DNA of 64,000 nucleotides from Dasypus novemcinctus (taxonomy: Eukaryota; Chordata; Mammalia; Cingulata; Dasypodidae). How positions within the stretch are numbered: the first letter of the stretch is position 1; each line of letters opens with the position of its first letter. Location of the stretch: the NCBI RefSeq assembly GCF_030445035.2, contig NC_080702.1, positions 14,268,029 to 14,332,028 of the forward strand, given 5' to 3'. The position numbers were made by a program, and so were the translations under genes. The notes under the pieces are model-generated. The model made no database searches. It saw only the letters and a program-made list of their open reading frames with translations, and was not told the origin of the DNA. Below, in pieces: positions 11,483-21,808 of the stretch.

Positions 11483-12280
11483 CACAAGCTGCCTCGGAAG
11501 CTGTTCTGTGGCTGGAATTGAAAGCTCCATTTCACAAAAATGGGGGAGGAAGAGACGGTTGGGCATTAACTTCAGCTATTGATGAGTAAATTAGACAGGC
11601 TAATGTATAATCCTAAGAACAGCTGAAGTCTGAACATGTCCAGGTCAGAAAGAAGCCAGGAGCTGCCATCTTAACTTCATACCTGGCAGGGGGTGGAGTG
11701 GGGTAAACTGAAATCACAGAGTTGGTAGGGACCTGCTTCTTTCCAGCCAGTCCAGAGGGCAGCTCTAGCATAAGCCCCAGCCCCAGCTCCAGCAGGGAGA
11801 AAGCTGGGGGGACCTGCACCAGCCTCTCCAGGAAATTATAGGCCATGCCACTGAGGTTGGTAATCATCTTACTTTGGCAGCACAAGCTGCCCCTGGAGCT
11901 ATTCTGTAGCTGGGATTGGAAGCGCCATTTCCCAAAAACAGGGATAAAGAGACGGTTGACCACCAATATCAGCTACTGATTCATAAATTTGGCTGGCTAA
12001 AGTATGACCCTAAGAACACCTAAAGTTTGAACTTCTCCAAGTCAGAAAGAGGCCAGCATCCAACATTTTGAGTCTGCCCCCAGCTTGGGGGGAAGCCAGC
12101 CTGACCGAAAATCACAGTGAAGGCAGGAACTAGTTTCTTTCACCCAGATTGGGCTGCAGCCCTAGGCTAGGTTTCAGTCCCACCTCTGTCAGGGTGGCAA
12201 CTGGTGGGACTGGCCCAGCCTGTCCAAATAACCGCAGGTACCTTTGGCTGGCACAGACTGAATAATCAGAAATCTACTGG
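11483..12280 (+). repeat. Tandem 5'-UTR monomers of HAL1-like copy 1
   Basis: Two units about 395 bp apart start with GCACAAGCTGCC(T/C)C at about 11,484 and 11,880. Each continues through a CCATTTC(A/C)C(A/C)AAAA motif, a GAGACGGTTG motif and a CCAAGTCAGAAAG-like motif. The same periodicity appears in the copies at 21,809 and 52,166. The arrangement resembles the monomeric promoters of rodent L1. Confidence 0.75.
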
Positions 12281-12688
12281 GGCAACTGCAGTCACCCTGA
12301 GCCCATAATGCATAGATTGCTACATACACCTGCAGCTCCATGCCCATCCCAAGCAGGGGGGAAAGGAACATGAAGCTTCATAATATTTTCTAGGAAACTA
12401 TAGCATAGGCCTGCATGAACTGGATTATTCTATGCACGTGTGACTCTGTCCTACCCCTGGCAAAGGAGAAAGTTGGGAGAAGCTTCATTGGTCCTTGGGG
12501 CAATGAGGGAAGCTTGAGTACCACAGCTTGCATAACCAACTACATCCTTGGCTCCTACCACATAAGCAGCAAGGGAGAAAGGGCAGGAAGCCCTAATTTA
12601 AAGAGAAAAACTGCACCCAGAATAAATAGTAAGCAAGATACCAAGACACCAACAAAAAATTACAATCCATACCAAGAAACAGGAAGTT

Positions 12689-13570
12689 ATGGCCCAGTTA
12701 AAGGAACAATATAAGACTCCATATGACATAAAGGAATTGAGACAACTAATCACAGATGATCTCCTAAGTGAATTTAAAGGGATTAAGGATCTTAAGAGGA
12801 CACTGGATGACCACAAGAATTTAAAGCATACACAGAAAAAGAGTAGACCTTATGGAAATGAGTGGTGCAATAAATTAAAAATACTTTGGAATCATATAAC
12901 AGCACATTTGAGGAGGAAGAAGAAAGGACTGGTGAGCTTGAAGAAATGGCCTCTAAAAGTGAACAACAGATGAAGAAAGGAAAAAATCAAGCAAGATCTC
13001 AGGAAAATAAATGACAGCAAGAGACATGCAAACAGCTGTGTCATGGGTGTCCCAGAAGGAGAAGAGAAGGGAAAAGAGACAGAAGGAGTATTTGAAGAAA
13101 TAATGGGAAAAAATTTCCTAACCCTATTGAAGGACATGGATATCTATGTCCAGGAACCACAATGTACTCCCATCTGAAAAAATCTGAATGGACCACCTCC
13201 AAGACACATACTAATCAGAATGTCAAATGCCAAATTAAAGAAAGAATTCTGAGAACAGCAAAAGAAAAGTAATGTATACCTTATAAGTGATAACCCAAAA
13301 AGATTAAGTGCTGATTTCTCACCAGAAACCATGGAAACAAGAAGACAGTGGTATGATGTATTTAAGATACTAAAAGAGGATAACCCTCAGCTAAAAATCT
13401 TATATCTGGGAAGACTGTCTTTCAAAATTTAGGGCTAGTTGAGAATATTCACAGATAAACAGAAACTGAGAGAATTTCTAACCAAGAGACTGGATTTTCA
13501 GGAAATACTAAAGGTTGTGCTAGAGCCTGAAAAGTAATGGCAGGAGAGAGAAGCCTGGAAGAGAGTCTAG
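12689..13570 (+). pseudogene. ORF1 remnant of HAL1-like copy 1
   Basis: It starts at ATGGCCCAG (12,689) and ends at a TAG (13,568-13,570) in the position of the L1 ORF1 stop. The order matches L1 ORF1p: an N-terminal coiled-coil region, an RNA-recognition-motif region (VPEGEEKGK near 13,050), and a C-terminal domain (QLKILYLG near 13,390). Frameshifts and stops break it several times. In active L1 this RNA-binding trimer coats the element RNA. Confidence 0.75.
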
Positions 13571-14330
13571 AAATGAAGATTTTATCAATATAGTAACTAA
13601 AAGTGTAAAAGAGTGGTGAAAATAAAATATGATAGATACACAAATATTCAGGAATAAACTTAACCAATGATGTAAAGCATTTGCATTCAGAAAACTACAA
13701 CTCAGTGTTTAAAGGGAACAAAAAAGGCCTCAGTAAGTGGAAGAACACTCCATGGTCACAGATTGGAAGATGAATTAAAATTAAGATGTCAATGCTACTC
13801 AAATTGATATACAGACTTGATGTAATCTTGATAAAAATTCCACCAGTGTTTTTTAAATAAATTGAAAACATGATGATCAAATTTATTTAGAAGGTTAAGG
13901 AGTCCTAAAGAGCCAGAAGCATTTTAAAAAGGAAAAGTGAAGTTGTAGGACTCTCATTTCCAGACTTTAAATCATATTACCTAGCTATGGTAATAAAAAC
14001 AACATAGAACTGCCTGAAAGACACATAGGCCAATGGAACCAAACTGATACTTCAGAAATATACCCTTACATGTATGGTCAAGTGATTTTTGACTAACCTG
14101 TCAAACCCACTCAGTTCTGGCAGAACAGCCCACTCAAGAGATGGTGTGGAGAGAACTGAATATCAATAGCCAAAAGAAAGAAAGAGGACCCCTATTTCAT
14201 ACCTGATCCAAAAATTTACTAAATATGGTTCAAAAAACATAAATATAAAAGCAAAAACTATAAAGCTTCTAGAAGAAAATGAAGGAAAATATCTTCAAGA
14301 CCTGGTGGTAGGTGGTGGATTCTTAATGGA
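13571..14330 (+). pseudogene. Linker and ORF2 C-terminal tail of HAL1-like copy 1
   Basis: Directly after the ORF1 stop a linker of about 75 bp (AGAGTGGTGAAAATAAAATA) leads into sequence matching the KYLGINL-to-YWH part of L1 ORF2 and then its C-terminal region. About 2.5 kb of ORF2 is therefore missing. No frame is open. The same joint is seen at 25,381-25,480 and, antisense, at 53,850-53,942. Confidence 0.75.
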
Positions 14331-14699
14331 GACAAAAGGAGGACTGTGATGGCCTACTGATATTTAATCTATGTAGAAGTTGTAATTAGCTTTCCTGTAA
14401 AAGTGTGGAAATGTACAGAGTGGACGGTAACACATAGTGAGTTACAGCCAGTTCATAAATGGGGATGAAAATGGTAGTCTAGGGTTGTAAATGCCAATTG
14501 ACAGAAAGCTAGAAAATAACAGGAACTGAATAGCACTGAAAACCTCTAGTGGATGAGAATTGTGTTTGATGGTACAGATGCAAGAGTGTCCTTCCTTGGC
14601 TAGAGCAAAGGTACATCCCTATTTGATCATATACAATATGGGACTGAGGACAAACACAGGAAAAGCACAACTGGAGTGGCAGATGGACTATGGTTAGCA

Positions 14700-15405
14700 G
14701 TAATAATGTAATATTCTTTCATTTATGCGAAAAATGTACTGTGTAGGTAATGGGGCTGTATGGAAAATATGTGCCAGATGTACATTATAGATGTGGTAAC
14801 AATTGGATGATATTTTCTGCAACCAATATTCCACCATAGTGTGGTGTGTTGATAGAGGGGTTTTGTTTGGGAATTCTGCACAAGTGCACAATGGTTTTGT
14901 AAATTTACAACTTCTGTCATAAAAATATATTTAAAAATAATAATAGGGTGGGTTGGGGGGAAAATCTACCAAATGTAAGAAAAGGACTATAATAGTAAGA
15001 TTTTGAAAATATTCTTTCATGAACTATAACAAATATCTCACAACAATGCAAGGTATTGATGGACGGTCGATATATGGGACCCTGGTATAATGTTACACAT
15101 GTTTGCTTTGTATGTTAACAATTTTTTACTACACAATTATTGTTTACGTATGTTCATATATAAATGACATAAAGATAACAATAGGGTCGGTTAGGGGAAA
15201 AATACTTTCATTAGTAGAAATATTTTGAGGAGGTTCTTGAATCATTACTTGAAAATGTTTAACAAGAATTCAAGATATTGGTGGCAGGGTGAAGTGTAGG
15301 AGTCCTGTATGATGCTATATATGTTTCTTCTGTAAGTTCATAACTATTAATATACATTTGTTGTTTATGTATGTTTATGTATGAGTGATACACTTCAATA
15401 AATTT
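14700..15405 (+). repeat. Three related units of about 230 bp in the HAL1-like 3' UTR
   Basis: Units begin near 14,700, 14,941 and 15,179. Each has a TATTCTTTCAT or related motif, a CAATGCAAGGTATTG-like motif, and a TTTGTA(A/T)(G/A)TT motif. AATAGGGT(G/C)GGTTGGGG-like strings start units two and three. The same units occur antisense at 52,166-52,870. A related single unit ends the older L1 near 42,150-42,300. Confidence 0.65.
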
Positions 15406-15445
15406 TTTAAAAATAAAAAAAACAAAACAAAAACAATTCCACTAA

Positions 15446-16004
15446 TTACAACACCTACTCTCCAGATCACTGGCCATATAGGATTGAAGCCTCCTCTCAA
15501 TTACAAGTCGAGTGGTCATCATTGCCATCCCAGAATCTTCAGGATTGGGGAATAAAATATGGAATAGAGGGACTTACTGGTATTCTACTATAGACATATT
15601 GGTATTCAAGCAATGGAAGAAATTATATCAGTTGTGGAAATAGTGGTCACTAGAGGAGCAGAAGGCAGGGAGAGAGAAAAGGAGGTGTAATATGGGGTCT
15701 TTTTGGGGGCATGGAATTGTCCTGAATGACACTGCAATAACAGATACAGGACATTATATATCCTGCCATAACCTACAGAATTGAGTGGGAAAGAGTCTAA
15801 ACTAAATGCTAACTATAAACCATGCATAGTGGCAATGCTTCAAATGTGTTCATCAATTGCAGTGAATGTACCACACTAATGAAAGAAACTGTTAAATGTG
15901 AGGAAGGGTGGGAGGTATGGGGAGTAGGGCACTTGGATACCCCTTATAATTTTGTGTAAAATTTTGTATAGTCTATGTATCTCCTAAAAGAACAAAAAAT
16001 ATAT
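15446..16004 (+). mobile_element. 5'-truncated L1 3'-UTR insert (duplicate 2)
   Basis: This is the paralogue of 9,998-10,644. It is flanked by AAAAACAATTCCACT at 15,431-15,445 and AAAAACAATTCCATT at 16,005-16,019, a 15-bp target duplication with one change. The target is L1 ORF2 at the CCATTCACTATA position. The left duplication abuts the A-rich tail of HAL1-like copy 1, which marks the breakpoint of the large tandem duplication. Confidence 0.8.
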
Positions 16005-16419
16005 TAAAAACAATTCCATTCACTATATCATCTAAAAGGAAAAAATACCTGAGAATAAATTTAACCAAAGAGATGAATAACCTGTACATTGAAAACTACA
16101 AAACACTACTGAAAGAAACTAAAGACCTAATTAAATGGCAAGATATGACACCCATCTTTCAGATTTAATATTGTTACAATATCAGTATTACCTAAAGTGA
16201 TCCACAGATTAAATCCAATACTTCTCAAAATCTCTACAGCATTTTTTTGTAGAAATTGAAAAAGTTGATCCTCAAATTCATATGGAATGACAAGAGGCCC
16301 CAACTAGTAAATCAATCTCTTGGAAGTCTACAACTATATAACAAGCACATGCCACCAGGACATCATCCAATATAATAAAACATGATATATAAAGAACTAG
16401 AAAAACCTGATCTCCAGGG
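16005..16419 (+). mobile_element. Old L1 ORF2 remnant (duplicate 2, left part)
   Basis: It aligns with 10,645-11,050. It is interrupted at 16,420 by a provirus and continues at 21,612. The uninterrupted site is visible in duplicate 1 near 11,045-11,065 (TCTCCAGGGGATAAACC), which gives an empty-site reference for the proviral insertion. Confidence 0.8.
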
Positions 16420-16877
16420 TGTTGGAAACTGAGGCACAGTGGCTTCTCCAGGAGAGACGTGCTGTCTCCATGGCTACACTTGCAATTTAAGGAATGTGGT
16501 AATTGAGAGTTCCCAGCAAACAGGACAAAGCTGTGAGAGGCTGAAAGAAAAAATGAGGACATAACATTTGTGTAGTAAATAGAACACTTAAACTTTGTAC
16601 CTTGAGATAAGATTTTTTAATTCCTTAGACTATGAGTAATGCTCATGATTAACTGCATGTTGCTGCTTCTACCCATGTGGACTGGGGTATATATAGAGCC
16701 CCTTGTGAACAACAAAGTTGTCTGAGGAGTCATTAGCCCCTTGTGAACAATAAAGTTGTCTGAGGAGTCATTACTCACAGACCCCCTGATTCCAGCTCTC
16801 TCATTCTTTCTCTTTGTTTCCTTCTCCCTTTTCTCTTTCTTTCATTCCCGATACCCTTCGAGTCCAAATCTCCAACA
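16420..16877 (+). mobile_element. 5' LTR of provirus
   Basis: It starts TGTTGG and ends CCAACA. A TATATATAG box lies at about 16,688. A 38-bp direct repeat (16,698-16,735 and 16,736-16,773) covers the polyadenylation signal. The first copy reads AACAAA (16,711-16,716) and the second AATAAA (16,749-16,754). The 3' LTR has one copy only, so the duplication arose in this LTR after or at integration. Confidence 0.88.
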
Positions 16878-16879
16878 TC

Positions 16880-16897
16880 TGGCACCCAATGTGGAGC
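16880..16897 (+). promoter_or_regulatory. Primer-binding site, lysine-tRNA type
   Basis: TGGCACCCAATGTGGAGC lies two bases after the 5' LTR. It differs from the canonical lysine-tRNA primer site of betaretroviruses at three positions, all transitions and two of them at former CpG sites. This places the element in class II ERVs. Confidence 0.85.
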
Positions 16898-17035
16898 CCA
16901 AAGAAGTTAGTGAGTCTTCCAAATCAGTATCAGAAACCGCAGAAAAGACCTCGTCGAGGGTCGTGTGACATCCAAAGCAGAGTGACTCAAGTCTTCTTTT
17001 AAGTAAGTAACATTTTCCGCGAAGTCACCGGAGTA

Positions 17036-17460
17036 ATGGGTAATCAAATGGGACGTGTGGAAGCATTATTCATTTGCATTAGGGAAAGTTAATGGGGTGC
17101 CTGTAAAAAGCTATAAATTACTAGAATTGTTAGCTTTAATACAAAAGCATTGTTGCTGGCTTCAGCCTCAGGGACGTAACATTTTAAATTTGAAACAGTG
17201 GAGATGTGTAATGAAAGCTTTATGAAGGGCATATCAAAAAAAAAAAAAAAAGGATTTCATTCCATTATCAGTATGGGCCTTATGCCACCAAATAGCAGCA
17301 GCTTTAGCCCATAAGTAAATCTGAAAGAAAGTAAATTGGAACAAGAACAGGAGCTTGAGGTGCTCAATATAGTCTTACAGAGTAATAATCCAAAAATGTG
17401 TGTTAATGGTCTGTCTAAACTGCTAAATAAGAACTTAACTACATTTATGCTGCTCAAGTT
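17036..17460 (+). pseudogene. gag start remnant (matrix region)
   Basis: An ATG at 17,036 begins a frame starting MGNQMG, which stops after 18 codons. Downstream frames still read like a retroviral matrix domain for about 400 bp, with shifts and a poly-A run at 17,237-17,251. No capsid, nucleocapsid or protease segment follows. It is too broken to be translated. Confidence 0.6.
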
Positions 17461-19330
17461 ATCTTAACTGATTGCTGATAACTAATAAAAATGTTCCAAG
17501 CACAAGCTTGAATGTTACAGGCAACATGGATTCCAGAATAAATTTTAAAAAGTACAATCTAAGATGTGATATAACAGAGAACTTAAAAGCAGCAATGCCA
17601 AGAAAGTAAGAATTATGAGTCTATTGTAAACTGTATGTTTCTGTTAATGTGTTGTAATTGTTTTGTGCTTGTCTGTCTGTTCAATGTCAGTGTATATTTT
17701 GATACCTCCGGATGCTAATATAAATTAAATTAATAAGTTAAAAAATTTCAAAAGAGCTCTATTCAAATGGCCAAAAATTAAATAAGTGCTTATATTAATA
17801 CATGTTTAAATGTTAATAAGATCTCTACAATTATAAAAATTGTAAGTCTTGATTAACAAAATTACTCTAAGTCTTTTCATAAAAGGTTATTCTTGCCTAG
17901 ATTGAAATGAATATTTTTCTTCACAGGATAAAATGAAGGATGTAAAACTTAAATGAATATTAAAAAAGGTTAAAAGTTTGTGGGAATGCTGACAGAAATT
18001 TAATGTTTTTTCTAAAAGGTGTGTTTTTGTCCTAAAATAGAATGGCTAATTTTCGTAAACTCCTGGAACTTAAATGCATGTGGCAAGTTATAGAAGGTAT
18101 TGTGGTAACTTTAAATAAGGGAATGTGTTCTGTGAAGGTAAAATTTGTCTTAAAATAATACAGTTATAGTCTATATGGTTATAAGTAATTATAAGAAGTT
18201 TAATGAAGCATTATTTAAATTAAGGTATTTAAGTGGCTAATTCCAAAAAGTCATTATTAAATAAAACCTGAATTGATAATACTAATAATAAAAGGTAATT
18301 TTATAACAGGAAAACTTGTTGGTGGCCAGCCTCCCCTGCCAATTTGCTTCTAGGAAACTGTTTCAGTACTACATGCTACTAAGTATTTAAAGTGAAAAAA
18401 AGTTAATTATTTTAACAAGCTCGTTTAGTGTTGATGGCAATTATAGGTTGTAATTAGTTTGCCTGGTAACTTAGTATGTGGAATATATAGAATGTGATTT
18501 TATTATTAAAAATAATAGTAATAATTTTGTCCTAAGATAAAATGATTGATTATTGGGAAAGAGTAAAATGTGGGTCAAAACCTGAATGAATACTGAAAGT
18601 GTAGAAGGTTTGTGGAAAAAAAATTTTATGATTAAAGTTAAATAAAATTTAATGGGTCTGTCTATAAAGTTTTAAAAGGTTTAATATCAAGTAGTATATT
18701 AATGCAAAGATAAAAACTGTCCTTTTTCAAAGTCTCTCAAATCATTTGTTTTGGTAAAAGTTTATGAAAAGTTTCTATCCTCATAATTAGTATGCAAAGA
18801 AAGTCCGTTTTATCAAAATAGCTTCTTGTGCTTTAACCTCATCATGTCCTCAGTGTTTGAGGAAGAAAAGGTTATCTCTTTTAAAGGAAAATAATGGTTA
18901 AATCTACTTTCTTTTTATTCCAAACTAATTACAAGAGATTTGTTCTTTTACCTTGAAAGAAAAATTAAAGCAATAATTAAGTTCATTTAATATAAGTTAA
19001 ATAGAAGGTGTTTAAAAGTGTTATAAAATTAACAGGATTTTTTTTAACCCTCTTTTAAATAAAGTTGTATGAGTAAAAGTTTCAAATGAGTACTTAAGAG
19101 TGTATAAATTTACCAATATTTCAGCATAATATTAAACAGAAGTATAATGTAGTTAATTATGGTGTTAATTATAAAAAGGTGTGTGCCACAGAAACTTATC
19201 ATAAATTGAAGTAACAACATTGTAGTATGCAGCAGTCACAAATATTGCTAGTTTGTTGCAAAAAGTTATGTCCAGCTGTGTTATCACTTTGTTTTAAAAC
19301 ATGGTAAGACTTTCTTTAGTATTTCCTTAG
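17461..19330 (+). other. AT-rich non-coding interior of the provirus
   Basis: About 1.9 kb sit where gag, pro and most of pol should be. The stretch is very rich in A and T and dense in stops in all frames. It contains diverged internal repeats, for instance a GATAAAATGA...CTTAAATGAATA-like motif near 17,928 that recurs near 18,534. It does not read as decayed coding sequence. It may be a replacement of the coding interior, as in non-autonomous ERVs. Confidence 0.55.
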
Positions 19331-19460
19331 GCAAGTCAAGCCAGCCTGCATTCTCCTACCTGTAGAAAAGTCAACAATGGACTTTTGCAGTGCCTCCCCA
19401 AGGCTGTGTGCATAGCCCAACCATCTGTCCTGGCATGGTGATAATAATCTATCTGCATAG
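19331..19460 (+). pseudogene. Reverse-transcriptase scrap (pol)
   Basis: From 19,372 one frame reads QQWTFAVPPQG and then SPTIC, matching the LPQG box region of retroviral reverse transcriptases with the leucine replaced by proline. It is open for only a few dozen codons and a stop precedes it. The catalytic YxDD region is not seen. This is the only clear pol trace in the provirus. Confidence 0.6.
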
Positions 19461-20339
19461 AAAAAATTAGTGGCTGAAACTCTACTGATGACATTATGTT
19501 AACCAGTAACCCTTTTTTCAGAATAAAAAAACCCATCAGAGACACTATCTTAAGAGCCTGAACTAAGCAAACAATTGGGACAGGTGGCAAATTCCCTGCT
19601 GCTCTATCAAATTCCTAAATGTGGTTTGGTTGGGTGGGATGAAATTATGCCCTCTTGTTATAACTGATGGAATGCAATGTTTTCTCATGTTAATAGAGTT
19701 TGTAATAATGTTGAAGGGCTAAAAATCATTCATCTCTCATTTAGCTCAAATGTTAAAACCCACTGTATGTATTAATTGAGAAAGGTCCTTCATGGAAGTA
19801 GGAAAGCTTCCAGGAAGCTGCTTTTAATAATAATAAAAGGAAGGTAAATTGTGGACAATAACTTAGCCTATGAATTGGATGTAGCAAGCACCCATATTGG
19901 CTTTGGGCAGAGTTTGTGGCAAGAGCAAAATTCTAAACAAGTAACCCTTGGATTTTAATCACAATTCTGAGAAGAGTCAAAAGCAAAATATAAAAAAGGC
20001 AATTGTGTGCAGCATAAGAGGTCCTGCTAAAAGTGAAAGACTTAACCCAATAGTGTCTGGTCACTCTAAAGACTGCCATGCCTATCCAGGGGTGGACTAC
20101 AAATACTAAAAACAAAACAGAAATGATAGACTGTTGTAAATCATGCTCAGATTATGAAAAAACATCCAGGATACCTGCTAGTAATAACAGGTGACTGTCA
20201 TGTCCCCGCCCACTCCACAACATCCCATTTAGGATGGTTGATGCAGATGCCTTTGTGAAGATCCAGGGTCTTACCACTGAAACCCGAGAAAAGGCAAAGT
20301 GGCTCCACTGAAAAGGCAAACATCGATGAAGAAACAATA
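19461..20339 (+). other. Degenerate pol/env interval of the provirus
   Basis: The interval has higher GC than the AT-rich stretch and may derive from the end of pol and the start of env. The stretch reading TTETREKAK near 20,275 could be part of an env leader. No reading frame persists. Assignment within the provirus is by position. Confidence 0.35.
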
Positions 20340-21160
20340 GTGATAGCCAGAAGAAAAAAATGCATCTGGATACTGGTGAGAATAACCCAGATTTGGCAGT
20401 CGTCTTCTGAAAGTCAAGAATTCTTGAAATGGACTAAATGCTTTATTGGACTGCTTATTATAAGCATTTTGGGACTAATTGGAATCATTGCAGCTGCTGC
20501 TACTGCTATGGTAGCTTTACGTGAAAGTACAGACTCAACAATACATGCATGATTGGCATAAAAATGCCAGTGATTTGTAGCATAGTCAAGAGTACTTTGA
20601 TAAACAGTTAAATAATCGGGTTAATGATTTAGAATCTGCTGTTTTGCATATTAGAAATGAATTGTATAGTTTAAACTTAAGTGGACTGAGGTGTGACTGG
20701 AATGAAAGTAATTTCTGTATGACTCTGCATATAATTCATCAGATACAGAATGGAAAAAATTAAGAATCATTTATTAGGCCATAAAAGTAATATCTCTCTG
20801 GAAATAATGGAATTACAAAGAAAAACAATAGAAATGTCTTAAAATCAAATTCATGTATCCAATGATAAGGATATTTTCTCAGATATGATTTCACATATTA
20901 CAAAATTTAACCCAGGTAATTGGTGGAAATCACAGCATTTCCTGTCAGCTTTAGGAATAAGGTTAATCATATTTGTTCTGTTGCTCATGATTCTCGCCTG
21001 TGCCGGACAGTGCTTTCAAAGAAAATTGCAAAGTGTAACAGCCATGGGACATGTGAATTATCTGGTGCTAGCAACAGCAATTCAATAATTTCCCCAAGTC
21101 GAAGAGCTTGGCTGGTAGTCAATGATGGGTAAGACTCTCAGAAGAGGGCAAGCTAAGACA
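20340..21160 (+). pseudogene. env transmembrane-subunit remnant
   Basis: A hydrophobic, glycine- and alanine-rich stretch at about 20,448-20,520 is in fusion-peptide position. A heptad-like region follows. Then CDWNESNFC at 20,692-20,718 matches the disulphide region of class II ERV transmembrane subunits. A second hydrophobic anchor lies near 20,960-21,010. The segment is split over different frames and has stops, so no protein can be made. The surface subunit is not recognisable. Confidence 0.75.
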
Positions 21161-21177
21161 GGAACAGTCACCTCGAC

Positions 21178-21194
21178 AAAAAATAAGGGGGAGA
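21178..21194 (+). promoter_or_regulatory. Polypurine tract
   Basis: AAAAAATAAGGGGGAGA directly precedes the 3' LTR. This is the usual start site of plus-strand DNA synthesis in retroviruses. Confidence 0.8.
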
Positions 21195-21611
21195 TGTTGG
21201 AAACTGAGGCACAGTGGCCTCCCAAGGAGAGACGTGCTGTCCCCATGGCTACACTTGCAATCTAAGGAATGTGGTAACTAAGAGTTCCCGGCAAACAGGA
21301 TGAAGCTGTGAGAGGCTGAAAGAAAAAATGAGCAGATATTTGTGTAGTAAATAGAACACTTAAACTTTGTACCTTGAGGTAAGATTTTTTAATTCCTTAG
21401 ACTATGAGTAATGTTGATGGTTAACTGCATGTTGCTGCTTCTACCCATGTGGACTGGGGTATATATAGAGGCCTTTGTGAACAATAAAGTTGTCTGAGGA
21501 GTCATTACTCGCAGACCTCCTGATCCCAGCTTTCTCATTCTTTCTCTTTGTTTCCTTCTCCCTTTTCTGTTTCTTTCATTCCCGATAACTTTCAGGTCCA
21601 AATCTCTAACA
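21195..21611 (+). mobile_element. 3' LTR of provirus
   Basis: 417 bp, starting TGTTGG and ending CTAACA. It has a TATATATAG box, one AATAAA and a pyrimidine-rich U5. It lacks the 38-bp duplication found in the 5' LTR. Confidence 0.88.
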
Positions 21612-21808
21612 CAGGGCAATAAATGATCAGCAGATACAGTTCCAAATGAACCAGAGAAGGAATGATCAGACAAAGCAGTTATGAAGTCTCTGCACAATGA
21701 GAAAGGCAGATACTCTTGGAATGAAAGGAAAGATAGTTTACAACAAATAAACAACAAAAAGATGTAAAAGGAAACTTTAGATCTAGATATAAAACATCTA
21801 AAATTCAA
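21612..21808 (+). mobile_element. Old L1 ORF2 remnant (duplicate 2, right part)
   Basis: It resumes the L1 sequence interrupted by the provirus. ATCAGCAGATACAG near 21,625 matches 11,071 in duplicate 1. It ends where the second HAL1-like element begins. Confidence 0.75.

Larger units (their letters stand above)
11254..15434 (+). mobile_element. Half-L1 (HAL1-like) element, copy 1
   Basis: Order of parts: 5' end (AGAATGGCGGCTGAGTAAGG near 11,265), a 5' UTR with tandem monomers, a decayed L1-type ORF1 (12,689-13,570), a short linker, the last part of an ORF2 (13,640-14,330), then a 3' UTR of three related units and an A-rich tail. The endonuclease and most of the reverse transcriptase are absent. 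Copies at 21,809 and 52,166 show the same ORF1-to-ORF2-tail joint, so the deletion is a family trait. HAL1 elements are known L1 derivatives that keep ORF1 and depend on L1 for movement. Confidence 0.75.
16420..21611 (+). mobile_element. Class II (betaretrovirus-like) endogenous provirus, defective
   Basis: Two LTRs bound an internal region of about 4.3 kb. A lysine-tRNA-type primer site follows the 5' LTR and a polypurine tract precedes the 3' LTR. CAGGG flanks both ends (16,415-16,419 and 21,612-21,616). Inside are a short gag start, a long AT-rich non-coding stretch, a small reverse-transcriptase scrap and the transmembrane part of env. All frames are broken. The two LTRs differ at about 30 positions over roughly 415 aligned bases by eye, so the insertion is not recent. 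Confidence 0.88.

Noticed and set aside
17036..21160. Functional retroviral genes
   Set aside because: Every gag, pol and env trace is interrupted by stops and shifts, and most of gag-pol is absent.
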